NCBI GenBank assembly: GCA_002363575.1
Contig: DEWI01000078.1
Location: 1-22,069, forward strand
Origin: Verrucomicrobia bacterium UBA3214
GTDB taxonomy: Bacteria > Verrucomicrobiota > Kiritimatiellia > RFP12 > UBA1067
Reading direction: 5' to 3'
Length of the DNA: 22,069 nt
Made by a program: the position numbers and the translations under genes. Positions 16,400 to 22,069 of the stretch are shown here, piece after piece. The notes beneath the pieces were generated by a model. That model searched no databases. It saw nothing but the letters and a program-made list of their open reading frames with translations, and was not told where the DNA came from. Each line of letters opens with the position of its first letter. Position 1 is the first letter of the stretch.

Positions 16400-16723
16400 T
16401 CAGAATTTTGCGTCGGCGACGGTGGGCACGATCTCGAAAACGCGGCTCACCTTGGTTATGTCGAAGACGATCTTCGGTCCCGGCTGGAGTTCTGCGAGGA
16501 TGACTTTCGCGCCGTTCGCCTTCGCCTTCTGCAAGATCTGGACGAGAACGCCGAGGCCGCTTGAATCGATGTGGATCATCTTGCTGAGGTCGAAGAGGAC
16601 GTTCAGCCCGGCGCGCATGCGCCCGAGGATGTCATCGCGTAGCATTGGGGCGCCGGCGGCCACCAGGCGGCCGTCGATAGCGACTTTGAGCACGTTTCCT
16701 TCTTCAGTTATATCGTATGTCAT
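16400..16723 (-). CDS. STAS-domain anti-anti-sigma-factor-like protein
   Basis: A 107-residue single STAS domain of the SpoIIAA/RsbV type, the switchable partner in partner-switching systems: unphosphorylated it binds its target, phosphorylated it lets go. The fold is seen in VLKVAIDGRLVAAGAPMLRD and NVLFDLSKM. The phosphorylation loop IDSSGLGVLV follows, with Ser55 aligned to Ser58 of SpoIIAA, and then KVILAELQP and VFEIVPTV. Length is normal for the family. AGGA nine bases upstream supports the start at 16723. The gene lies between the nucleotidyltransferase gene and the sensor kinase gene. Its likely modifier is the REC-PP2C-HATPase protein at 19929-21596. No sigma or anti-sigma gene is nearby, so the output target is unknown. 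Confidence 0.92.
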   Translation of the reverse strand: MTYDITEEGNVLKVAIDGRLVAAGAPMLRDDILGRMRAGLNVLFDLSKMIHIDSSGLGVLVQILQKAKANGAKVILAELQPGPKIVFDITKVSRVFEIVPTVADAKF

Positions 16724-16798
16724 TTCGATTTTTCCTTTCTTGAAATTGCATTTGTTTGTTCAGATGCGGTGATTATGCCTGCGTCTTCGTCCGTTCGT

Positions 16799-17731
16799 TC
16801 AGTTGAAGATTTCCCAATCGCGCTTCAGCGCCGGCGGGAACGGCGCGGCGGCGGCTAGCGGCTTGCGCATAGCCGCGGCGATTCTCGCGACCGGCTCCTG
16901 TCCCAGCGTTGCGAGGTTCCCGAGCGTCCTGCGCCGCACGATCCAGCGCACGGCCTGGTAGAGCGAGCGCCGCGCCGCTTCCGGAGCCGCGGAGATTTCC
17001 GCCAGCGCGTCCATCCACGCGGTGCGGGCCTCTTCCCACGAGCATACAGGCTCGCTGCGCGGGCGGAATTTCCATTCCAGCGCTTTTGAATACAGTGCGT
17101 CGCCGAGGGCGCGCGCGCGATCCTTGGCCGCCCATTCGTAGGCATGGCGGGCGATCAGTCTCGCATCGCCGGCGCCGAGTACGGCTTTGTTGATGTTGCG
17201 GGCCGTGAAGTTCGCGCCGCGCGTTTTTTCCTGCGCCAGCAGAAGACCGGCGCCGCGGTTGGCGAGAAGCCGCGCGGCTTCGTCCCACGGGAAGGCGGAA
17301 GGCTCGCGGCGCTCGATATGCTTGAAAAGTTCCTCTCCCTTGTTTCCGGCGACATCCACGTAGCCGTGCACAAGCTCCTGGATCATCACGCGCTTCTCGT
17401 CGTGCTTCAAGCGCCACGGCGTCTTCGGCGGGCAGAAATCGACATCGACGCCGAGACGCGCCGTCCACTTCTTCGAAATCGGCTCGAGCATTCCGGAAAT
17501 GGCGGCGATGTCTGCGGCGCTCGCGCCTTCGCACGTCACGACGTAAAAATCGAGATCGTTGCTGAGGCGGCCGTCGATGACTCCACCTTCGCCGCGCCCG
17601 TAGCCGCCGCCGAGGACGACGCCTGCGAGCATCGGGATGCGCGCGGCTTCAAGCTCCTCGCCTATGGCGCGAAGAGCCTCTTCGATCGACGCATCGACTT
17701 GCGGAGCGTTGTATGCGTAGGTGCGTGGCAT
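16799..17731 (-). CDS. DNA-polymerase-beta-type nucleotidyltransferase-like protein in EPS locus
   Basis: The 310-residue protein has the core signature of the polymerase-beta nucleotidyltransferase fold. The glycine-rich VLGGGYGRGEGG is at residues 39-50, the metal-binding pair Asp59 and Asp61 is in SNDLDFYVV, and a third acidic site is in GVDVDF (Asp96/Asp98). All expected catalytic acids are present, so nucleotide transfer is plausible. The C-terminal two thirds are mostly helical and rich in Ala and Arg, with no motif I recognise; they could bind the substrate. It lies 81 bases after the beta-helix protein gene and 75 bases before the STAS gene. A role in modifying a sugar, lipid carrier or protein of the polysaccharide pathway is inferred from context alone. 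No transmembrane segment or signal peptide is visible. Confidence 0.7.
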   Translation of the reverse strand: MPRTYAYNAPQVDASIEEALRAIGEELEAARIPMLAGVVLGGGYGRGEGGVIDGRLSNDLDFYVVTCEGASAADIAAISGMLEPISKKWTARLGVDVDFCPPKTPWRLKHDEKRVMIQELVHGYVDVAGNKGEELFKHIERREPSAFPWDEAARLLANRGAGLLLAQEKTRGANFTARNINKAVLGAGDARLIARHAYEWAAKDRARALGDALYSKALEWKFRPRSEPVCSWEEARTAWMDALAEISAAPEAARRSLYQAVRWIVRRRTLGNLATLGQEPVARIAAAMRKPLAAAAPFPPALKRDWEIFN

Positions 17732-17812
17732 TTTCGTTTTCCGGCGTTTGCTATATCAAGTTTTCGAGAAAAGGCGGTTTGTTTTCCGCGGCGGTCAGGA
17801 AGGGCGGTTTTC

Positions 17813-18742
17813 TCATTTCCTGCCTTTGGATTTGCCGTGGAGGAAATCGAGGAGTTTGCGCAGCCATCCCCACGCGCCGCCGATTCTGCGCGCGAGTCCC
17901 GGCTCTTCCACGTCCATCCACGCGCCCGTCTGCACGTCGATGATACGCTGGCCGATCACGATTTTATCTACGAGTTCGAGGCCGAGGCCGATGTACGTGT
18001 CGTCGCCGACGACCGTGCGGCGCAGCCGCGCGCCTTCGCCGATGAAAGAGCCGTTGCCGACTATCACATCCCCGGCTAGTTCGACATTGCGCGCGCACCA
18101 CGATCCATCCTGCATAAGAACCGGCGGCTTGGCGTCCACGCCATGCTCCAGCACGACATTCCTCCCGAGATGGACGTCGCGCTCCGCCGAATACCCCGGC
18201 AGCGTGAAATCTCCCGGCTCGTGGAGAATCGTGAGATTCGCAGCGTGCCACGACTTGACGTCGCGGATGTCTATAGCGTCGTGGATGATGCGCATCCACT
18301 TGCCGTCGATGCGCTTGTAAACGCCTTGCGGGGTGTCGGCGCATTCTTCCGGCGTCAGCAGCTCGAGCTTCTGGCCATCGGCGAGGTCGCCGTGCCAAAG
18401 ATACATCCCCCAGACGACGTAAAGGCCGTCGTCGATCGATTGCGTGAGCGGCGAGGACACTTTCTCGAGATCGTCGAGGCCGCGCGGCACGGGGCCTTCG
18501 CCCTTCGCGTAGAATACGGGAATGGCGCAATGCGTCAAGTCCGCGAAATCCTTGTGTATCGCCTCCGACCAGTGCCAGTCGAGGACTTCGGCGATATTGA
18601 CGCCGCCGCGCTGCGCCTGCTCGATGCTGAAATCCACCAGCCGCTTGCCTGCGATGGGGAGTTGGGCCTGGCCGAGATTCGGCAGGATTTCGCGGATCCA
18701 TTCCGATGCCGCTACGGCAGGTACGTATATCGCGTTCTTCAT
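17813..18742 (-). CDS. Left-handed beta-helix protein with degenerate nucleotidyltransferase-like N-terminus
   Basis: A 309-residue protein with two parts. The N-terminal ~90 residues (LPIAGKRLVDFSIEQAQRGGV and following) resemble sugar-1-phosphate nucleotidyltransferases around their 'LPI-gK-L-dy-Ie' segment. The nucleotide-binding GxGTR loop at the start is missing, replaced by AIYVPAVAASEWIRE. The C-terminal part from about residue 205 shows hexapeptide-like repeats (VHLGRNVVL, VELAGDVIVGNGSFIGEGA, TVVGDDTYIGLGL) typical of left-handed beta-helix acyltransferases and GlmU-like enzymes, then a basic tail RKLLDFLHGKSKGRK. It could be an acetyltransferase or a non-catalytic relative acting on the repeat unit. 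The ATG at 18742 is chosen because earlier in-frame codons would run into the preceding sugar transferase gene. The ribosome binding site is weak. Exact function is unknown. Confidence 0.7.
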   Translation of the reverse strand: MKNAIYVPAVAASEWIREILPNLGQAQLPIAGKRLVDFSIEQAQRGGVNIAEVLDWHWSEAIHKDFADLTHCAIPVFYAKGEGPVPRGLDDLEKVSSPLTQSIDDGLYVVWGMYLWHGDLADGQKLELLTPEECADTPQGVYKRIDGKWMRIIHDAIDIRDVKSWHAANLTILHEPGDFTLPGYSAERDVHLGRNVVLEHGVDAKPPVLMQDGSWCARNVELAGDVIVGNGSFIGEGARLRRTVVGDDTYIGLGLELVDKIVIGQRIIDVQTGAWMDVEEPGLARRIGGAWGWLRKLLDFLHGKSKGRK

Positions 18743-18786
18743 TTGCTGACGGTCGAAAATCAAATCGCTGGAAGCGGCGCGCGTCT

Positions 18787-19515
18787 TCAATAGGCTCCTT
18801 TGCCGCCGATGATCGCGGGCACGGTTTTCAAGAGTATGACAATATCTTTCCAGATGCTCGAAGCCATGATGTATTCTTTGTCGAGGCGGACTTGCTCGTT
18901 GAAGGGGATTTCGCTCCTGCCCTTGATCTGCCAGAGACACGTTATCCCCGGCACGACATTCAGGCGCTTGCGGTCTTCGAGAGTGTATTCCTCCACTTCC
19001 TTCGGGACGGGCGGACGCGGCCCGACGAGGCTCATGTCGCCGATGAACACGTTCCAGAGCTGCGGAAGTTCGTCGAGGCTGGTGCGGCGCAGGAACTTGC
19101 CGACTTTCGTGATCCGCGGATCGTCTTTCATCTTGAAAATCACGCCGTCCTTGGATTCGTTCTGCGCCTTGAGCGATTCCTTCAGGGCTTCGGCGTCCTG
19201 GCGCATGCTGCGGAATTTGTAGAACTTGAAATGCCGCCCGTTGCAGCCGACGCGAATCTGCGAGAAGATGACCGGCCCAGGGCTAGTCAGTTTCACCGCC
19301 AGCGCGATCGTCAGATACACGGGCGAGAGGAGCAGCATGCCTATGCCGCTGCCGACGATGTCGATAAGACGCTTGAGAGCGTAGGAGGAGCGCACTGCGA
19401 ACCTCCACGCCTTCAGGCGGAGACTGCGGCGCTTCGTGCCGTGCGCACGCGCGGCCAGTTCTTTCAGCAGGGTGTCGAGATCGGCATCTTTCGATTTTGC
19501 CAGAAAACTTTCCAT
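18787..19515 (-). CDS. Polyprenyl-phosphate sugar-1-phosphate transferase (initiating transferase, WbaP/PglC type)
   Basis: The 242-residue enzyme would start polysaccharide synthesis by moving a sugar-1-phosphate from a nucleotide sugar to undecaprenyl phosphate at the inner membrane. It has a 49-residue charged N-terminal extension and one re-entrant or membrane helix (about 50-76, [20 protein letters not shown]). The catalytic domain contains [20 protein letters not shown], the Asp148-Glu149 dyad in [26 protein letters not shown], and [12 protein letters not shown]. This matches the monotopic bacterial sugar transferase family (PglC core). It lacks the four N-terminal helices of full-length WbaP/WcaJ. 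The ATG at 19515 is the first plausible start; no strong ribosome binding site is visible. It lies 88 bases after the Hpt gene, linking regulation and biosynthesis in one transcript. Confidence 0.93.
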   Translation of the reverse strand: MESFLAKSKDADLDTLLKELAARAHGTKRRSLRLKAWRFAVRSSYALKRLIDIVGSGIGMLLLSPVYLTIALAVKLTSPGPVIFSQIRVGCNGRHFKFYKFRSMRQDAEALKESLKAQNESKDGVIFKMKDDPRITKVGKFLRRTSLDELPQLWNVFIGDMSLVGPRPPVPKEVEEYTLEDRKRLNVVPGITCLWQIKGRSEIPFNEQVRLDKEYIMASSIWKDIVILLKTVPAIIGGKGAY

Positions 19516-19603
19516 GGAAACTCTACGCGATTTTATCTTGCTGCCTGCGGAACGCGAAGGCGTTTCCACCTTCGCATGCAGGCGTTGCGCGGCGCGCCGC
19601 GGT

Positions 19604-19909
19604 CTATAGTTCCTTCGAAAGCTCGTCGAGGCGCGCGATAAGCGAAGCGGCGTCGTCCGCGTTCGCGAGCTTTGCGGCGCCGCGCAGCGCGACCGCCACT
19701 TCCGCCATGGGCGCGTCGCCTGCGGCCAGCGCATTGCCTTTGACGGCATGTGCTACGCGATCCAGCGGCACCCATGCGCTTTCGGCAAGCGCATTCTTTG
19801 CTTCGGTGATTTTTTCGAGGAGCGATCTGACGTATTCGTCGTATATTTCCTTGACGATGTCCTCGTCGCCAAACTGTTCCATCAGGAACTCCGAGCATAT
19901 TTTTTTCAT
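19604..19909 (-). CDS. Stand-alone Hpt (histidine phosphotransfer) protein
   Basis: A 101-residue helical-bundle protein with the Hpt signature AHAVKGNALAAG; the phosphorylatable histidine is His54 in the HxxKG motif. Its length is that of a single Hpt domain. It would carry phosphate between the receiver of the hybrid kinase (Asp1028) and the receiver of the phosphatase/kinase protein (Asp61). The gene lies 19 bases after the stop of that latter protein. It has the clearest ribosome binding site of the operon, AAGGAGG on the minus strand (19916-19922) six bases before the ATG, suggesting high translation relative to its neighbours. A closely related arrangement is HptB upstream of HsbR in Pseudomonas aeruginosa. 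The assignment is confident; direction of phosphate flow is inferred. Confidence 0.9.
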   Translation of the reverse strand: MKKICSEFLMEQFGDEDIVKEIYDEYVRSLLEKITEAKNALAESAWVPLDRVAHAVKGNALAAGDAPMAEVAVALRGAAKLANADDAASLIARLDELSKEL

Positions 19910-19928
19910 AAAAGTCCTCCTTTGCCCC

Positions 19929-21596
19929 TTACGCGCCCTCGCCGGGGGTCGATTCTTCCATGGGGATGCTGTAGATCGTTTCGTTGAGCGTCCCGTAGCG
20001 GTTGCGCTCGATGCCTTTGCAGATTTCGCGGATCATGAGGCGTCCGCGTCCGCGCCCGCTGAACTCCTGGTTCTTGAGTTTGAATGCTATATCGGTGCTG
20101 CCCGCTGCGACTTCGATGCTCGGGTCCGGAGTTCCGCAGTCCCAGATCGTAAGCTCGGCGTACGGGCCGCGGCGGCGCAGCCGCACGCACGCGACTTCGT
20201 GGAAGCGCTCGTGTTCGTCGAAGCCGTGGTCGTGGAGATTCATCATCTTCTCTTCGAAGACGAGCTGTGTGCGCGTGGCCGCGCCGATGTCCCAATTCTG
20301 TTCGGAGCACCAGGCGGCGAGGCGCTGCGCAAGGCGGTCGATCTCGTCGGCGATGATCGGCACGGTGGCCTCGAAGACGCCGGGCTTGATGAAGCGCGCG
20401 CCGAAGACGAGTTCGGTGACATCGTCGGCGTAGTTGTCGTAGCCGTACGCGCGGCACGCTTCCATGAATTTGTACGGCGAGGCGATGATCGAGCCGTCTA
20501 GCCGCGCATCTATCAGGAGGTCGTCGCGGATGCGCTCGCGCTGCGAATCCGGCATCTGCTCCAGACCTTCGGGATCGCGCGCGAGGTCGAGGATGCCGTC
20601 GGTGTATGCAACGCAAATGGCGGAGTTCGTGAGCTTTGTGGTGACGACGTCCGCCTGCGTGTAAACGGTGTCCGGGAGCAGGCCGATGGGCATGCCGCCG
20701 CGGTTTTCCGGGTTGGACGGCGGGAAGTTAGGGTCGAGAGGATCGATGACTTCCAGGTCCGGCGCGCCGCAGCTCAGCCATTCGACTTCGTTTTTCTCCG
20801 CGCGGTGGATGCAGATGAGCGCGGTCATGTAGGAAATGTCGGCGAGGCTTTCGCGGAAGAATTTCTGCAGCATGTTGGCGATGACCGCAGGCCCCATCGA
20901 CGGCGTGCCGTCGCGGTGCGTCATCTGCTTCAGGAACGCCTGCACGGCCGTCATGGCGAGGGATGCGCTTATGCCGTGGCCCTGGATATCGCCAAGCACG
21001 TAGAGGTAGCATGCGTTTCCGAATGGCACGGCTTCGTAGAGATCTCCGGAGACGATATCCTTCGGCTGCCACCATGTCGTGTAGAAGCCGCGATCGGTTA
21101 TGAGCGCGCGGCGCGGCAGCATGCTGCGCTGGACTTGCGCGGAGAGCGTCATGGCTTGGCGGGCTTCCGTCATCTGGCGGTCGATGAACTGCTCGACGCG
21201 CCTGCTTGCGACGATGCTCTGTACGCGCTTCAACAGGACTTCCGCGCGCACGGCCTTCGGCAGATAGTAGCTGTTGGCGTCCTCCATAATTTTTTTGAGG
21301 AAGCTTCCGCCTTCTTCCGGGTCGAGCGCGGTCAAGAAGAATATCGGCATCGTGGCGTCCATGCCGCGCAGAATGTCGCGAAACACGAAGCCGTCCATGC
21401 CACCCATCATAATATCCGTGATGACCGCCATGAATTGCCGGTACCCGCCATCGTTCAAAATCGCGAGGGCTTCGTCGATAGTGCCGACGGCGACGGGAGT
21501 GTAGCCGATAAGGCGCAGTTTCGCACTCAAAGTCATGCGAATCAGCCGCTCGTCGTCCAACACCAGGATTTGCGCTTTGCCGTATGCGTCTGTCAT
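19929..21596 (-). CDS. Response regulator with PP2C (SpoIIE) phosphatase and RsbW-like kinase domains
   Basis: A 555-residue cytoplasmic regulator with three domains in the order seen in HsbR. The receiver domain (residues 7-125) has Asp14/Asp15, phospho-acceptor Asp61 in VITDIMMGGMDG and Lys114. A helical linker (130-160) follows. The PP2C/SpoIIE phosphatase domain (about 160-390) has metal-binding motifs SGDLYEA (Asp185), GDIQGHGISASL (Asp203), AYTDGILDLA and YADDVTELV. The C-terminal GHKL ATPase domain (about 410-545) has FEEKMMNLHDHG (Asn453 of the N-box), IWDCGTPD and GRGRGRLMI. All key residues of both output domains look intact, so it may both phosphorylate and dephosphorylate the STAS protein at 16400-16723, with the receiver choosing between the two. 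It is the first gene after the promoter. Confidence 0.93.
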   Translation of the reverse strand: MTDAYGKAQILVLDDERLIRMTLSAKLRLIGYTPVAVGTIDEALAILNDGGYRQFMAVITDIMMGGMDGFVFRDILRGMDATMPIFFLTALDPEEGGSFLKKIMEDANSYYLPKAVRAEVLLKRVQSIVASRRVEQFIDRQMTEARQAMTLSAQVQRSMLPRRALITDRGFYTTWWQPKDIVSGDLYEAVPFGNACYLYVLGDIQGHGISASLAMTAVQAFLKQMTHRDGTPSMGPAVIANMLQKFFRESLADISYMTALICIHRAEKNEVEWLSCGAPDLEVIDPLDPNFPPSNPENRGGMPIGLLPDTVYTQADVVTTKLTNSAICVAYTDGILDLARDPEGLEQMPDSQRERIRDDLLIDARLDGSIIASPYKFMEACRAYGYDNYADDVTELVFGARFIKPGVFEATVPIIADEIDRLAQRLAAWCSEQNWDIGAATRTQLVFEEKMMNLHDHGFDEHERFHEVACVRLRRRGPYAELTIWDCGTPDPSIEVAAGSTDIAFKLKNQEFSGRGRGRLMIREICKGIERNRYGTLNETIYSIPMEESTPGEGA

Positions 21597-21623
21597 GCTC
21601 GGTCTCTTGTTCGGATGGTGAAT

Positions 21624-21653
21624 ATTATATCAAATCCCTTTGCCACAAAGCAA
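21624..21653 (-). promoter_or_regulatory. Extended -10 promoter of the polysaccharide operon
   Basis: On the minus strand a perfect TATAAT (21624-21629) is preceded by TGA, giving an extended -10 element (TGnTATAAT). TTGCTT (21648-21653) lies 18 bases upstream as a partial -35 box. The predicted start near 21617 leaves a leader of about 20 bases before the ATG at 21596. It is the clearest promoter in the window and stands at the head of twelve co-directional genes. Confidence 0.75.
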
Positions 21654-21693
21654 GTGCCGTGCAGGGATTTTTGGGCGGCAAAATTGCCGATTC

Positions 21694-21736
21694 TTGCGCA
21701 ATAGTGTCGGTAATGCGCAAAGATTGCAGAATAGTG
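21694..21736. promoter_or_regulatory. Imperfect direct repeat upstream of the operon promoter (possible operator)
   Basis: TTGCGCAATAGTG (21694-21706) and TTGCAGAATAGTG (21724-21736) match at 11 of 13 positions and start exactly 30 bases apart, about three helical turns. The first contains the palindrome TTGCGCAA, and TGCGCAA recurs at 21714-21720. A further palindrome, CGGCAA-AA-TTGCCG, lies at 21676-21689, nearer the promoter. The cluster lies about 60-120 bases upstream of the predicted transcription start, where an activator could bind. No regulator is identified. Confidence 0.4.
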
Positions 21737-21742
21737 AGCAAA

Positions 21743-21767
21743 CGTCCGGAGGGGCTTCGGCCGGACG
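21743..21767 (-). terminator. Possible terminator of the isomerase/epimerase gene
   Basis: CGTCCGG (21743-21749) pairs with CCGGACG (21761-21767) around an 11-base loop. Read on the minus strand the stem is followed by TTTGCT, a short T run. It lies about 87 bases beyond the stop of the isomerase-type gene and upstream of the operon promoter, where a terminator would be expected. The weak T run keeps confidence low. Confidence 0.35.
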
Positions 21768-21853
21768 CGCAAAGGGGCGTCATGGAAAGTGCAATGCGTC
21801 CGGCGGCGGCTCGTGCGGGAAACCGGCGCGCGTGCAGTTGCCGCGCTCTGCCT

Positions 21854-22069
21854 TCAGCCGTGCGAATAGAGTTTCTTGATCAATTCCAAACCTTGGGCGA
21901 GGGCGTCTGGAGAGACGGCGGAGCATGGCTCGAAAACGACATGCTCCACGGCCTTCGCGAGAGGTTCGAGGGCGGCGAAATCGACTTTGCCGCAGCCTGG
22001 CGCGAAGTGGTCGTCGTCTAAATCCACTACATCGTTGAGATGCATGCCGGCGAAAAGGGCGGTCTTCTG
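21854..22069 (-). CDS. Sugar phosphate isomerase/epimerase-like protein (xylose-isomerase-type TIM barrel), 3' end only
   Basis: The last 71 residues of a protein whose start lies outside the window. The segment MHLNDVVDLDDDHFAPGCG followed by KVDF matches the late-barrel metal-site motif of the AP endonuclease 2 / xylose-isomerase-like superfamily (HxND...D.H..PG.G.iDF), in which the His, Asp and following residues help hold a divalent metal. The remainder (FEPCSAVSPDALAQGLELIKKLY) fits the closing strand and final helix of the barrel. Members isomerise or epimerise sugars, inositols or hydroxypyruvate; the substrate cannot be predicted from this fragment. It is on the same strand as the polysaccharide operon but separated by about 260 bases containing a promoter and a possible terminator, so it is probably a separate unit. 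Confidence 0.75.
   Translation of the reverse strand, partial: QKTALFAGMHLNDVVDLDDDHFAPGCGKVDFAALEPLAKAVEHVVFEPCSAVSPDALAQGLELIKKLYSHG

Noticed and set aside
18743..18940. N-terminal extension of the beta-helix protein
   Set aside because: The extension overlaps the 3' end of the sugar transferase gene and reads as low-complexity sequence; ATG 18742 starts the recognisable domain.
1..22069. CRISPR array, tRNA, rRNA, insertion sequence or phage genes
   Set aside because: I found no regularly spaced repeat array, no RNA gene signature and no transposase, integrase or phage protein in any frame; the only notable repeats are the hairpins and short direct repeats already listed.

Overview
The window is high-GC bacterial DNA with dense coding and no tRNA, rRNA or CRISPR array. 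Gene content (NAD-dependent ligase, RecR, a family 3 glycoside hydrolase, a large exopolysaccharide locus) and the C-terminal fragment at 3825-4181 resemble the PVC group. A Kiritimatiellae- or Lentisphaerae-like Verrucomicrobiota is my best guess. That is an inference, because no marker gene is present to settle it.

Left part (1-6467), plus strand: the 3' end of recR overlaps an orphan MalK/UgpC-type sugar ABC ATPase. A complete ligA follows, with a likely terminator. Next comes a minus-strand remnant of a large surface-type protein, cut off at a perfect 28-bp inverted repeat. The last gene is a secreted GH3 glycosidase whose probable promoter starts in the outer end of that repeat.

Right part (6643-21596), minus strand: twelve co-directional genes form what looks like one roughly 15-kb operon, read from an extended -10 promoter at about 21624-21653. 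In transcription order they are: REC-PP2C-HATPase regulator, Hpt protein, polyprenyl-phosphate sugar-1-phosphate transferase, left-handed beta-helix protein with a degenerate nucleotidyltransferase-like N-terminus, DNA-polymerase-beta-type nucleotidyltransferase, STAS protein, hybrid histidine kinase with tandem periplasmic binding modules, GT4 glycosyltransferase, WecG/TagA glycosyltransferase, second GT4 glycosyltransferase, Wzc-like co-polymerase with a degenerate P-loop domain, and Wza-like outer-membrane export lipoprotein.

How it may work: the initiating transferase loads a sugar phosphate on the lipid carrier, three glycosyltransferases extend it, and the Wzc/Wza-like pair controls length and export. 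No flippase (Wzx) or polymerase (Wzy) is encoded here. Interleaved with these genes is a complete signalling chain: sensor kinase with receiver, Hpt, receiver-phosphatase/kinase, STAS. This resembles the HptB-HsbR-HsbA pathway of Pseudomonas aeruginosa and the SypF/SypE/SypA control of the Vibrio fischeri syp polysaccharide locus. It is the most interesting system in the window: a phosphorelay feeding a partner switch, built into the polysaccharide operon it probably controls.

At the right edge lies the 3' end of a sugar phosphate isomerase/epimerase-type gene on the minus strand.
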